In this document: piece by piece, positions 22,905-35,575 of the stretch | How positions within the stretch are numbered: the stretch's first letter is position 1 | Layout: each line of letters opens with the position of its first letter | Assembly: GCF_032854445.1 (NCBI RefSeq) | Contig: NC_088297.1 | Coordinates: forward strand, 19,791,127 to 19,855,126 | Direction: 5' to 3' | Length of the DNA: 64,000 nt | Origin: Liolophura sinensis | Taxonomy: Eukaryota > Mollusca > Polyplacophora > Chitonida > Chitonidae | Program-made: the position numbers and the translations under genes | Notes under the pieces: generated by a model | The model's input: only the letters and a program-made list of their open reading frames with translations | Told to the model about the DNA's origin: nothing | Database searches by the model: none

Positions 22905-23775
22905 TATGTACAGAAGCCCATAAGTGAAAATAGTAGAAAACACGGGATATTCTCTCGTAATTACGAGGTTCCGTATTTTCTTGGAAGTAGGAAAAAATAT
23001 CTCCTAAGCTATCTTGTATTTGCAAGAAAAAAATGCGTGTGCATTGTTGCAAAATAAGTGATAAATTGACGGATTGTAGAAGCCACAGAAAGTCTGGCAC
23101 TACACTTGTACATGAATACTAGAAATCTGTGACGTCGAAAGAACATGTTCGGCGGTTCGCAGTTAGCAGTTAGCAGTTGGTTATTAAAATGGGATCAGTC
23201 ATTACTTGCAATAAAATCTAATAGTATATATCTTCATTAATACTGCACGAACAGACTTCATTCTTAGTATATTAAAAACATTGCGGGCTATCAAGCCAAT
23301 CCCATACTTTTATATGGTAACACCAGGGGGTGCTCTTGTGCACAGCAGTCGGAATAGCTGTCCAGTCCACAATTCCATTAATACTGCACCTGGAGACATC
23401 ATATTTGGAATAGTGATGTACCTTAACTCCACTGATACATTATATACAGACATCATACTTGATATATCAATGACACCTAAAGCGGGCTATCAAGTGACGA
23501 ACGTACTTCTCAATTCCAACACCAGACGGTGCCTCTGTCCATTGCACTAGAGGAGTCTGAATAGCTGTTTGACCTATCAATACTCCACCTACAGACTCCA
23601 TACATGTTAAATTAATGACAACATGTCCATAATTCTCAAATTCAACACCTGGGGGCGCTTCTGTGACGAGGCTATATTCTCGTAATGACGAGAAAATATT
23701 CTCATACTTACGAGATATTATCGTAGTTTAGACTTCTCCCCGTATTTTTGTATTACCAATGGGCTTCTGTAGCTA
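22905..23775. mobile_element. Non-autonomous element with terminal inverted repeats
   Basis: TACAGAAGCCCAT at 22909-22921 is matched by its complement ATGGGCTTCTGTA at 23759-23771. Inner arms are similar but degenerate (CACGGG/CCCCGT; CTCGTAATTACGAG, a perfect palindrome at 22954-22967, against CTCGTAATGACGAG). The interior is non-coding and holds an imperfect direct repeat of about 200 bp (GCGGGCTATCAAG at 23284 and 23482). It fits a MITE or foldback element. Superfamily unknown. Confidence 0.6.
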
Positions 23776-24067
23776 CCGGACGTGAATAGTTTGTAAAATA
23801 CAGAAAATGAATGACCTGTTTATGTGACATTCTGTGCTTGTCTTATGTATTCGTTAACTGGTTATTTCCGCTTGGATGAAGACTTTATGACAAACAATAC
23901 TAGGTTTATCTGACAGATACTGAGTAAACTTTCATGCAGAGCTCCATTATCATATATCATACCGGCTATTGTTCAACTATCTACGTGAGTATATAGAACC
24001 AGGTAGTCCACTTTAAATATCACAACAGCTTCTCCTGGGACGTTTACTTTATATTATTGTATATTTA

Positions 24068-24625
24068 CGTCCTAGTTAAGGTCTCAAACATGTACTCATA
24101 GATGGCTTTTTATGCGTTGCTCATGCCATACTACACAAGCCTGATTTCGGATGTTCAACATGCTCTTATAGAGTGCTTTTCATGAGCTGCCCAAGTCACA
24201 TTACACCAGCCTCACATCGCGCGTTCAACTTTTACCCGTGAAGGGCTTTATGAGCTGCCCACGTCATATTACACCAGCCTCACGTCGGGCGTTCAACATT
24301 TACCCTCGAAGGGCTTTATTAACTGCGCAAGTCATATTACACCAGCCTCACGTCGCGCGTTGAACTTTTACCCGTGAAGGGCTTTATGAGCTGCGCAAGT
24401 CATATTACACCAGCCTCACGTCGGGCGTTCAACATTTACCCATGAAGGGCTTTATGAGCTGCCGACGTCAGCCTCACGTCGGGTGTTCAACATTTACTCA
24501 CGGAGAGATTTTGTGAGCTGCTCATGTCTTGGTACAACAGTAATATCAGTTCGAGTGATTAACATGTGCTCATCACATCATAATACACCACCTCCACGTC
24601 GGGTAGAACTAAACATTAAGGCACG
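24068..24625 (+). repeat. 68-bp minisatellite, about 7 units
   Basis: TTACACCAGCCTCAC recurs at 24201, 24269, 24337 and 24405, then a shortened unit at about 24469. Degenerate units flank on both sides. Content includes GGGCGTTCAACATTTACCC and GAAGGGCTTTATGAGCTGC. The period is not a multiple of three. Confidence 0.93.
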
Positions 24626-27600
24626 GAACTGTATTAGGATGTAAAGAGATCCATCCAAACAAGGTTCAGATCGACTGGTCTACAGGTACTCACGGTTCAT
24701 TCCACACATATTTTAACTCATTGAATTTCAAATTGCTGCAAGATGGTAAAGCGAAATACTGCAAAAAATAAACTCCTTCTAGTTACCCGGCAAGACATTG
24801 AAATGTTTTCGTAGCTGTTGTATTAAAGAAACAGGTCGTGCCCATTCCCCATCCCCAACCCACTCCTGCTTTTCTCCCACCATAATGTTGTCTTTATTTT
24901 GTAATATTTGGGACGACAATAAGCCGAAACTTATACTGTGACCCATTTGACAGACGAGTAACTGTATGTGTGTATATATATAGAATGTAATCAGTCTAAC
25001 GAATTACATGTGCAAGAGAAAGTGTTTAGGTGGGAATGTGTAGTGCTGAATGGGCTATCAACAGTTCAAAATGGACGATATAATATAGATATGCGCTTGA
25101 ATAAATAGGAAAATCGACAGATATCTGGACACAATATTTTGGAAAATTTCCTAAAATTATACAGCTAAATATGCAAATAGGATTACAGATGTTTTTGTCT
25201 CTTGGAGTAAAGCCTGAGACTGATGATATAAATACACAGTGCTTAATTATATCTCCGGCTCTGATTAATAAAGCAACCCACAAGTTGCATAATTATTTCA
25301 TTAGATTCTGCCGGAAATGTGTCGTCCCAAAAAGTATCGTAACAGGCGTAATAAAACCAGTATAACCCGACGCCGTAACACCATCCATTAGTTTTACCCT
25401 CTGTGCATCATACAGATGACATTTTAACAGGTAATGTTCCGCATTTCATACTTGTGGCCACAAGCACAATTTTGGAGAATCAGAAAGGAAGTTGTCTAAT
25501 AGATCGCCATTGAGATTACGGCAGCCATTTCGAAGTCGGCACATTAAAATGTTTGTCAGTCTAGTTTGGCTACCCTTCGGATAAGTAAATTATTCTTTAG
25601 TCAAGGAAAATAACACAAAAAGCAAAATATGTATTAGCATCAAAAGCGCATCATATAAATAGGTTAGAAAGCGTGCCTTTTTGTTTTTCTGATGGTGTAC
25701 AACCTAAAAGGCCTTCGGGCTTGAATCCCTCATGTATCTGAATTATCATTGTTATTCTCACAAAAACTGTGCAGCGTTTTTGTTGTTTTTTTTTTAGAAA
25801 GAGGGTAAATCATATAAAACTTCAGTATGTTTTAGTTAAGGTCTTGAAAATGGACTTGAAAAAAACCAAAAAAAAAACGACTTCAGAACGGGTAATGCGA
25901 TTGAGGTAGAAATAAAACTGCAGTTGAACAAAACCTAGAGATGTTCAATTTGTTCATGAGGACTTTTACAATTGTACAAGCTCGTCACTGGGTAAAAATG
26001 TTATGCGTCCAAAAAGCTTCATTTTGCCAAAAATTACTACACTGCGAACCTTCACGGTTGTGAATAAGTCGAATGTGATGCAGTTTTAAATGCTGATTCC
26101 GAATATGCAATGTCCCACAAAGATCGCCATTGTTCATTTTTCAAAATTGAGAGGCTTCTGCAGGTAAAACACCCTTGCAGATCTAGAGATGAACTTTAGA
26201 GAGAGAAAAAGTAGTCCTGAATCACATGACCTGGCAGTCATATTGGGTTGATATCAAAACATATGACATTTTTTTTCTCTTATATCCAACTGACTTCAAA
26301 TTTAGCATACATAACAAATCTTTCCTGGAAACTATTTAGAAAGAAAAGAATGCAGTGTGAGTAATTTAGATTTTAGCTGATACAGGGGAAGTGATGACAA
26401 GTGAGGAAGAATTTTTTTTTAATTTGAAGATTCTATATAGGCTACCTGGTTTAATTTGACGTCCTGGTCAAGGATCTGGTCTTGTTTCTTTCCTGTAATG
26501 TGTGCTGTTGTCACAAATTGTGATCAATGTGGGGAAAAGTGCAATTTCGTCCATATTCGCAGGTCACGTGGCAGAAAACTGTTTTACAGCTGTAAAGGTG
26601 AGAATCGCAAAAAAGGGCTATATATGTGCCGTATGCACGCGGAAAATCGCGAAACTGTGTTAAAAACAGTGAGCTTACATTCCGTCAAAAATTGTTCACA
26701 GGTCGATTCATGGCTAGGAAGAGTGTCAAGTTTCTAATTAAGCTATTTCTATCGCAATGTATAAAGGCACCAAGCAATTAACCGGAAGTAACCGTCTTGA
26801 CCGCCTGTATCGCTGCTTTAGCAGCTATATTTTAGTACTGCTTCCTTGAATCTATAAGTTCCTTTGGTTTATATGTTATATAATTGGAATCAGCTCAAGA
26901 GGGCATTTACACTTAAAGGTGAATACTGATTTATCTCTACAGGGTTTTGAATATTTATATTATTTTATGACGATATTCATGCTTCTGGGCTTAAAAAATG
27001 CTAATGCTTTCTTCCAGGTATTAGAGCTTGCTGCAGTACAGTAGGATTTTTGGAACTGTTTACGCTATATGCTACTTCGTCCACAGTGCTGAGTACCAAC
27101 CCTACAGTGTGGACAATAAAGCTATTTTCAAATCTTCATTAAGCTTAGGCATTTTTAAAACGATACATTTGAATTTGCAAGACTAGGTGAACAACGAGGA
27201 TTTAGTGTATAGAAGTAAGACAGCACAATTCGATCCAGTGTAAATATACCTACGTGCACCAAAAATAAACAAACAAAAAATCGTTTAGAAGTCCAGGTAT
27301 CGTTCACACCGGCAGAGCCAGTATATTTCTTTCAAAAAATCATTCGTTAAAATATCACAGGAATGATGTTTCAAAAGTGAACAATGTGCACCTCATACGT
27401 TGTGATCAGAAGTATTCCGCCATATCATTGGGTTAGGATCACAGGATGTTGTGATTTTATATTTGATCTTTTCCCAAAATAATTGGTTATAAATATATCA
27501 TAAACACTAATCAGGAGTAAGCCTTCCACATGTTTAAATTAAAACTAACATTTGAACGCCTGCAACAGATGCTTATCACGTAGTGTTCACACAGTAGGAT

Positions 27601-28227
27601 ACATGGATCAAGGATATTTCGTTTTCTTTTATATTTCTTTAACAGAATCTGTTATCTGTGGTGTATAATTCACCGTAACCGTCATCAGTATTAATTAATA
27701 ACTACGCTGGGATAGAGCAAGCTTTGTGGAGCGTTATTCCAGCAAATATTGTCCTATATCGGTTCACCTCTGTATGATATATATTGTAAATTGGTGAATA
27801 TAAAATTAATCAATGATTACGCATTGACAACGATAATAATGTTTAGTCAATGATAGAAAATACGGGCACTATGCCATTAATGATTGGTAACACACTATAA
27901 ATTCGTGAAATGTTACGTTGCACATGGGTAAAACTGTAAGAATGTTGCCTGTTTTGGGATAAAACTGAATCTCTGTTCGATGTTACTCTTCGCCCACATG
28001 AAGGATTTCATGGTGACAAAATGATCTGATTTTCCTTTCGACAGCAACACTGAAAAATCGAGGTTATGCTACATTGATTTTTTATATCTTGTGGACAAAT
28101 ATGGAAGTACACAAGGTGATGTAAAATTTTACCATGTAAAAGATGATACATATTTGTTTATGTTGAAATTAGACAAATTTACAACATAAATCAAAAAGTA
28201 AACCAATGAACTCGTCTACAAAATGGT
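24626..28227. other. Long non-coding stretch
   Basis: No recognisable gene or repeat. The 93-codon frame at 26456-26737 has paired Cys (CDQCGEKC) and a donor-like GTGAGA after TGTAAAG, but no family match that I recognise and no second exon. Confidence 0.45.
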
Positions 28228-28360
28228 TCGGAATACTTTTGGGGTTCTCCCGGGCTCTGCCCGCTTTCCTCTCACCATAATGCTGGCCACCGTCGCATAA
28301 GCGAAATATTTTTGAGTACGGTGTAAAACACCAATCAAACAAATACATAAATAAATCAAT
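28228..28360 (+). mobile_element. SINE-1, 3' half
   Basis: Starts within the body (GGGTTCTCCCGGGCTCTGCC), then ACCATAATGCTGGCCACCGT, TTTTTGAGTACGGTG and a tail AATCAAACAAATACATAAAT. Confidence 0.85.
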
Positions 28361-30299
28361 CGTGTAACCAACATCACCCAAGGGAGGCAACCTAAGTTAT
28401 GCATATTCTTGAGTGCAGAATATTTGTTCTCTCCCTTGCAATGCACTCAACGAGTCTACAGATCACAAAAAGAATTACATTGTTTCCGATGGAAATGTCC
28501 TGCTTAAAACCGTTTTCTAACAGATTTCCCTTAAATGTACTACACATTTATACCTGTAAAAGAGTATACTATATACATTCGACCGAAGTCTCATACAGCA
28601 TGTGTAGTGCGAAAAATATAATCCAACATTTAATAGAACAATGCTACAATTTGTACATAAGCTATTTAGGATCAGCACTTTGTTGTATTTTATATTATAT
28701 AAAGCTTGTAGTCTCCAGAAACTGATCGATTGGTAACTCCAGTCCGGATTTGTCAGGATTATAAAAACGAATGTACTCCTTACGCTTTAAACCAGGTTAA
28801 TGCTACACGATGTGAACCATTTCTACTTGTGCCTGGTTTCTCCTCTATGCTAAAATGTGACTCGCTTCTAATGATGGTTGCTATAAAAAATTCAGTACGG
28901 AAAGACTGAGGAGGACTCGTTCTGCTGCTGTCATTTTTACAAACTCAATAACGTTCATTGCTGATAATTTAAATGTCAGGCAATCAGCCGTCGCTTTTTC
29001 TGTGAGAATTATAAGAACGGCAGTGAATTGATAAGACGTGGGTAAAGACAAAAAATGACAGATGCAATTGTCCTTCTTTATTGACAGAGTGTTTTTAAAA
29101 CATGATTGATAGCACTAGTTTCAGGTACTACATTACAATTTCATACTGACATTTCAACTCCCAGAATTATTCGACAGGCTATTGAAATGTCGTTAAAATA
29201 TGAGTTGAATTCCACGCTCTCGGCTGTTGTGATTTTGTCTCAGAATGACAAATGAAATTTGTCACTGGAAACAGATTTAGCGTCAAAAGGGGTATCGGTT
29301 TAACCAACTGGTTGGAAAACTTAATGGTTCAAATGTGTCTTATCGGACGCCTAGCCGTTAACAGTTCCGATGAGCACAAGCAGAACCCTTTATGGGCGTA
29401 AACGTTATCCCACAATTACTGTCATTTGCTTTAAAAGAGAATTGCACACTCCCAAATGGCTTGAAGGTCAACTTGAAGGAGAAAAAATTTCAGAGCGCAG
29501 AAAAACACTTAACACTTGACCAGAAATGGTAAAGGTAAATTGTATGAAGCAATATCTGCGAATGGGTCAAAGTAGATAGTAGTTTCCATCCATTAATTTG
29601 TATGATTTTGTCCAAAAACGAGAGGGAAAGTTACTTTTTCAACCAATAAACACATTGCATACCATTGGAGGCGAAAACACAAGGCAAAGTGATAAGGTGC
29701 GGAATGTTCCGAAATGGACAACTACAAGCTTCCAATTAATTTAGTCCCATTAGTTTCTGTCTATGTTTACTATTTTTTTAAAATAGAATTCTACCGTACA
29801 ATTCAGTTTGTGCACAATTTGAAATCAATAAAAATGCAACAGTCTTTTAAAAAAAAGCTCTGAAAAGGTGGCCAATACGTATGAGTGTACAAACGAGCTA
29901 GGGACTATAATACCCGTGTTTGGTCGCCTTCTTGTTGGTCACAATCATGAATCCAGGCAGTCTTTCTAGGGCGATCACCTGATCACAAATGTAGGTGTTA
30001 CTTTCATTTACTACGCTATTGGAAAACACGTCCTGCTGCGTAACTAGACAGGAGGGAGTGATATTAACGTGTTTTCATACATGAAATACTGTGGATGGCT
30101 AAACCCTAAAGGCCATGGACTTTTGTAGTCTCCTACTTGACCTTCCATTCGCCTGGGAAATCACAGCGGGTGTGTCTAGACACTGTAGGATTAACACTCA
30201 GAGAGAACCAGGTCTGATTGCTAACATCCTACTTCTGGGCGAAAAAAAGAGAGAGAGTTGGATTCAGTGTTTTGAGTGAGTCCAGACCTGAGATGTCTA
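28361..30299. other. Non-coding stretch
   Basis: AT-rich, no coding signal, no clear repeat copy recognised. Confidence 0.4.
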
Positions 30300-30560
30300 C
30301 TCAGTAACTAACAATGGCTGCATTTCTTTTGTCTAATTGTGCTTAAGCCATGAGGTTAGGAGAGCGTAGATGTTGTTACTTTTTAAGCATGTACTCGGTC
30401 CTAACTGAGATAAATTCACAAGCACTCGGACCATTGGTAATACCTGTGGCAATATTGTGACAATAATTATCACACTGTCGTCACTGCTTTGGTTTTATAT
30501 TCTGTGTTGTAGGCGTCGTATTGAAAATATTTGTTTAGCTTCTGTTTAAAACCATAATCC
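30300..30560 (-). repeat. Rep-A copy
   Basis: Plus strand shows CTAATTGTGCTTAAGCCATG, CTGAGATAAATTCACAAGC and TATCACACTGTCGTCACTGC, reverse complements of the Rep-A landmarks. Confidence 0.6.
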
Positions 30561-30865
30561 AGATTTTTTTTATAGTTTGACGGTAATCAACTTTATGTGT
30601 AGTGGAAACCCCCATGCCCGACCTTACTGATGACTTCAAACCCCCCAAAACAAGAGCTGGATTTGAACACCTAACCTATAGCCATAACGCCGCCGAAGCG
30701 GTCGCTATGTCATCAAGCAACATTAAAACAAATATTTTATTTACTTAAGAAACACTGCTATCAGAATTTTGTTAAGTCACATCCTTTAACTCCAATAAAG
30801 GGACGTCACCGCTGTCGTAACTCGGAAATGCTGTAACTCTTGTAGAACCTATTTTAAATGAACAG

Positions 30866-31106
30866 GGGCACGCCCAGGTGCAATGACCCAGGGGCCTCTC
30901 ACCAATGCGGGCGCTCGAAGTTCAAGTTCAGCTTATGCTGGCTTTCTCTCCGGCCTTACATGGGCAGATCTTGAGGCAACTTGCGGATGGTCGTAGGTTC
31001 GCCACTGTCTCTGCCCGGCGTCTTCCCACCATGAAGATGGCCGCCATCATATAAGTGAAATATTCTTGAGTTCCACATAAAACAGCAATAAAATAAATAA
31101 ATTTAA
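30866..31106 (+). mobile_element. SINE-1, near full-length
   Basis: CAATGACCCAGGGGCCTCTC, CCAATGCGG, GAAGTTCAAGTTCAGC (degenerate box B), body and TATTCTTGAG, ending in AATAAAATAAATAAAT. Confidence 0.82.
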
Positions 31107-31149
31107 ATGTATATTTACTCAAATATTTTGCATCAACGTTTCGAAAATT

Positions 31150-31395
31150 ACTTCTGGAATTGATCACGGTAAGCTTAAACATCGGTTGAGCGTTATCTAT
31201 TCTTAATGGGAATGTCGCCCAATACTACATTTTGTAACGCTGATAACAGTGATGAAATCGACAATGCATACAAAAATCGAACAGAATTCCCACCAAAAAT
31301 AGTTCTAATCTCTGGAAACACACCAGATGTATGATTAGTACGTCTCGCATGCACTGGTATTTAAAATAGAACATATGACCGAATGAGATGTTCCC
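31150..31395 (+). repeat. Rep-B fragment
   Basis: GATAACAGTGATGAAATCGA, GTTCTAATCTCTGGAAACAC and CATGCACTGGTA match 46320-46460 (GATAATAGCGATGAAGTTAG, GTTCTAATCTCTAAGACCAC, CATGCACCGGTA). Confidence 0.55.
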
Positions 31396-31789
31396 CTTAC
31401 GTCCCAAGGGTTGTACAAGCTTATGACTTAGCCACTGGCCACAATCGATACTATACTGTTAATGACTCCCACATACATGACGGGGTTTGAGCGCATTAAA
31501 GGAGAGCAAGATCAAAAACGTGAAGAGGCCAAACTTCGTGTTTTTGTGATGCGAGTCTCTCGTATTTGTCTTCGTATTCTGGATAGATTCTCAAGATGAA
31601 CGAACCACAACAGAGATGAAACGTACCACAACAAAGTTAAAACCATAGCGTTTTGATATAAATGAAGTACAATATATGATCTGAGCTCAGTGACCTTGGC
31701 ACTACTTAAATATAACAAATCTTGAGTTAGGCAATCTTCTAAGTATTACATCATTGTCAAAAAAAGGTTCCGATTTGGAACATCGCACC
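31396..31789. other. Unassigned non-coding stretch
   Basis: No gene or repeat recognised between the Rep-B fragment and the next Rep-A copy. Confidence 0.35.
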
Positions 31790-32115
31790 TCAGTACGTAA
31801 TATGATTTCACCAGTCTTACTTTGTATGCTGTAGTCTTTTATGTCGCATATTTTTATATTGTGTCCATAAACCAGGAATCTACTGGTGGGCTAAGCATCC
31901 TTTCTTGCATTGATTTATTGTGATTGTATTTTGAATGTTATAAAAGCATAGCATTTTGAGTACTTCCAGACCAGTGATGTCATATAAATTGCAACTGATA
32001 TCCATTATTTGCCTAATTCTGCTTAAGACACAGTGTTAGGGAACGTGTCTGTTGTTACTTTTTGAGTATATACATGCAGGTGGAATAAAACCCCAACCAC
32101 AGTAAGGCGGGAAAT
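31790..32115 (-). repeat. Rep-A copy
   Basis: Plus strand shows AGGAATCTACTGGTGGGCTA, GTACTTCCAGACCAGTGATG, CTAATTCTGCTTAAGACAC and GGAATAAAACCCC, all reverse complements of Rep-A landmarks. Confidence 0.65.
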
Positions 32116-32309
32116 CGGCACGGTATCACTGCACCACAAAGGTAAAATGTTCAGCTTTAATGTCTATGATAGGTAGATGGCCACGTGTGCTCTCAACCAG
32201 GATTAACGTATGATTTCGCCATGGTTGCCACACCTCACGTAATATCACAACTTAGCAATTATCCATTCTAATTTATGATAACACTTATTTAACGCAAGAC
32301 AGCCTACTA

Positions 32310-32396
32310 CACTTTTACTGGTGGCCTTCTTCCTCTCCGGCCGTACGTTGTAGGTGTTGCACCAACCTGCGGATGGTCGTGGGTTTCTCCCGGGCT
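32310..32396 (+). mobile_element. SINE-1, middle fragment
   Basis: CTTCCTCTCCGGCCGTACG, ACCTGCGGATGGTCGTGGG and TTTCTCCCGGGCTCG only. Both ends are lost. Confidence 0.75.
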
Positions 32397-32759
32397 CGTG
32401 ACTGAACCCGACCTTGAGGAAAGTCACACCAATACAGTGAGAAAAATGTGCTTGAAGGGAAAAAGAATTCTGAATTCCACCGTACAGGGTGAGGAACAGG
32501 GTGTGGTGGAGCGACATATAATAATTACTGAAATCGAATGAAGTGTGCATAGGAGATAATGGATCTTAGTAGAGCTGATTACTCAGTAGAACAAGTCTGC
32601 GTCGACCTTCTGACACGGTTGTCGCTCTGGAAAATGGTTAATTTTATTCCAAACACAACATCATTAGTTTGCCTTCACGCCGACATATGTGCCAGGTTGT
32701 TAAATAAGGACTAATTTTATCAGATTCATGAAAACACACAGCTGGACACACTGGCGACA
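32397..32759. other. Unassigned non-coding stretch
   Basis: No recognisable gene. The minus-strand frame 32245-32550 runs through the SINE fragment and is not a gene. Confidence 0.35.
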
Positions 32760-33130
32760 GTTGACCCTGTGTTAGGATTCTGCTGGTGGACTAAGCATCC
32801 CAGAGACCTGGTTTCTTAGCATAGTTTTAATGTGATTGTGCGTTAAATGTGATGACAGCACAGCAATTTGAGTAATTCTAAACCAGTGACGTCTAATAAA
32901 TTGCAGTTAACATCACTGTTTTTTTTTTTAGCTAATTCTGCTTAAGCCATGGTGCCAAGGAGGGGGGCGTGTAATTTGCTTATATTAGAGCATTAAGATG
33001 AACAATTAGAATAAAACCCTGACTGAGGTAAATTGACAACAAGCCTTATTTTACCAGTTACGTGCGACCATTTGCCTGCTATTATACTGTCGTCGCTGCT
33101 AGGGTCATCCTCTCTATGCTATACTTCTTT
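32760..33130 (-). repeat. Rep-A copy, long
   Basis: Plus strand runs from GGATTCTGCTGGTGGACTAA through CTAAACCAGTGACGTCTAAT, GCTTAAGCCATGGTGCCAAG and TAGAATAAAACCCTGACTGA to ACTGTCGTCGCTGCTAGGGT. It is the clearest minus-strand Rep-A. Confidence 0.7.
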
Positions 33131-33279
33131 GATTATATGAAAGACAAGCGATTAATGAACTATCCCCATATGACACTATTCTCATCTAATGTATATCCAA
33201 AAGTCAGGTATATAATATGAACAAATATATAGTTTGTACTATATTAATGAATAGTTAGACGAACGCAACTGCTTTAAGA

Positions 33280-33445
33280 GTGAAAACTTTTCCTGGAATA
33301 AATGAAAAAATCCTCTCACGTAGGTCGCTCAAAGGCGTATTTTCTTGATCGGGATATGTCTTTGTGAGAAAATCTTTTTTTTTCTTTCCGGAAGTAATTA
33401 AGCAATAACCATGTGTGGCTCGCGGTATACTGATTTTTTCCAATA
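33280..33445 (+). repeat. Rep-B fragment
   Basis: CCGGAAGTAATTAAGCAATA followed by ACCATGTGTGG parallels CCAGAAGTGATTAGGCGATA and TCCATGTCTGTG at about 39270-39300, after a poly-T run in both. Confidence 0.4.
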
Positions 33446-33719
33446 AACCCCTAGCGAACTGACTTCAGCGAAAACACATCCGGTGTGAAGGTTTTTTCGG
33501 TGTTTCTTGTCTGTAAATGGTCATCGACCGCTTGCGCCTTGAGCAACTATTCTTCCACAGGCAGGTAATTTTTCTATAACGACTGGCAAAGCTGTCCAAT
33601 GAAACAAAACCTGGGAGGGACTGTGGTGTCCGCTGTGGGATGATTTTGTAGCCTGGTGACTGGGTGTACCAGAGCAATGAGTTGCAAAGAAATATTGTTA
33701 TTTCGGTGCAACTGCCAAG

Positions 33720-33892
33720 CCTTTGGCCGATGAGACAGCGCGTTCAGCCTTTGGACGATGAGACAGCGTGTTCAGCCTTTGGCCGATGAGACAGCGTATT
33801 CAGCCTTTGGCCGATGGGACAGCGTGTTCCGCCTTTGGCCCATGAGACAGCGTGTTCAGCCTTTGGCCCATGAGACAGCGTGTTCGAATCCA
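33720..33892 (+). repeat. 28-bp minisatellite, 6 units, ending in a tRNA box-B-like word
   Basis: CCTTTGGCCGATGAGACAGC recurs at 33720, 33748, 33776, 33804, 33832 and 33860 with few changes. The last unit passes from GTTCAGCC to GTTCGAATCC, an exact box B type word. Not coding (period 28). Confidence 0.93.
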
Positions 33893-34259
33893 CCTGTTGC
33901 TATTTATGTGGCATCTTCATATCAGGAGGTTAATTTTCTCCAAACCGTAAACCTTGTCGTCATACAAGTATGTAAGTAAAAATCTACTAAATATTACATA
34001 AATAAACATCAACTAAATAAATAACTCAGTCTTGCATATTGGGGGTAGATTTTACTCCATCCAGCTTTCCACTAACTTCAAGTTAACATTTACATCATGA
34101 TCTCCCACTGCATAGCGTCCCTGTGTTTATAACATTCTCCAATAAACAGACAAAATAGTTTGGTTAATTTTTACAAACTGCCCTGGACCATTATTGCCAA
34201 TGGTTAGGAAATGGAAGATACCCTACCTTATATACCGCTCAGCACTGGTTAGTAAATAT
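33893..34259. other. Unassigned non-coding stretch
   Basis: No gene or repeat recognised. Confidence 0.35.
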
Positions 34260-34520
34260 AGTTAAAGGCGCACAGAATAGAGAGAAAAACTACAACAACG
34301 ACGATATGGTGATAGCTCACACATGGTCACACAGAATCGCTGAAATACGGCCATATGTCACTTTACCTTAGTCAAGGTTTTATTCCAACTGTTCGTATAA
34401 ATGCATAAACACTTGCAATTTCCCTTGCTGACTTAAGCAGAAAATGCAGTGATAATTGTAATTTAATTATCGTCGCTGGTCTAGAAAAATACTCATAAAT
34501 ATAACACTGATCTCCGTTTC
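34260..34520 (+). repeat. Rep-A copy
   Basis: TTAAAGGCGCACAGAATAGA, GTGATAGCTCACACATGGTC, GAAATACGGCC, CGTATAAATGCATAAACA and GTCGCTGGTCTAGAAAAATA follow the Rep-A order. Confidence 0.7.
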
Positions 34521-35204
34521 CCATCAATCTACTGTACGACACTAAATAACTGGGATCAAAGCATACCTTGAATACGCTGCTATCGTAATTTCTTTATTGA
34601 CAATAGTCATGTACTTCCGGCGTTTTACCAATGTTTAGTGTCCATTGCTTTGGATATAGATGATTCTCGGTGAATGAGAAAAATGCAAATATCTGATTTT
34701 GAACATAGACTTGCATAGAAATTTGATACTTTTGTTTAGCAACAATTTTCTGATACAACTGTTAGCTATTCAGAAAAGACTCTTGCGCCTATCCACATAG
34801 ATCATTTTTCTGTTTGCTGTTCTTGCTTTCAACTGGTACTGACACCTTACCGTGTTTGTTTGAAGTCTGTTAACCTGCGTGGTGTAAAAAAAATAACGGT
34901 TATAGACCAGTTATTCAGTAACAACTGGTTTGCTGGCCAGGGATGTTGAACAAACAGGGCAATTATGTCGCCTATCCTACAGAGGAACAAATTCCCCCGC
35001 TTAACCAACAGGGGTTGATGACACCTTCGGTTGTTCATCGTGCGTTTCAAGATTCGGCATGTAAAGCGTATCTCCGGGGTATTTTTGACTGCAAAAAAAG
35101 CTTACCTGGTGGCAAAAGGAATAGAAAATATGTCAGTACTGAGAGTAAAACGAGAAACATTGTAATCTTGGCGAATTGTCACCTCCGTCTGGGCTTCATT
35201 CAAT
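34521..35204. other. Unassigned non-coding stretch
   Basis: The 87-codon frame at 34943-35206 has no recognisable domain. No repeat identified. Confidence 0.35.
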
Positions 35205-35575
35205 AACTAATAATAATAATGCTTTATTTCAGACGCCAAGGTCCATATGAAAAGAAGGTTTTACAATAGAAGTAAGAGAATAGCCAAAATGTCACGACCA
35301 CAAAGCTCTGCGCTACACCAATGTACAAGCGGCATTGTTGAACATATAAAGTAGTATGCCACTTATCCATAAGTGCTGACGTAAACCTGTTATTTGATTC
35401 AAGCAGCTTGCTCAGTATACTATCAGAGCTCAGCTCGATTCGTTTTCTGAAATCATACACCGATTTTGGAATGATCTCATCAAATGAAGCTTTGCCAGTG
35501 ATTGCAAAACAGGGCAGAAGTGTTGAAAGTATATGAACAACCAGCGAGACGTTATTACACAACACTCGCATTTGA
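35205..35575 (-). mobile_element. 3' end of a non-LTR retrotransposon (LINE)
   Basis: The minus-strand frame (35571-35224, 115 codons) contains IIPKSVYDFRKRIELSSDS and SNNRFTSALMDKW, resembling the very C-terminal segment after RT in many invertebrate LINE ORF2 proteins. It is followed on the same strand by AATAAAGC and an (ATT)n tail (plus strand TAATAATAATAATGC, about 35207-35221), the simple-repeat tail type of CR1/L2/I-like LINEs. A 5'-truncated insertion is the likely state. The clade is not determined. Confidence 0.5.

Noticed and set aside
26456-26737. Zinc-finger-like CDQCGEKC frame
   Set aside because: Cys spacing matches no finger that I can name, and there is no second exon or repeat context.
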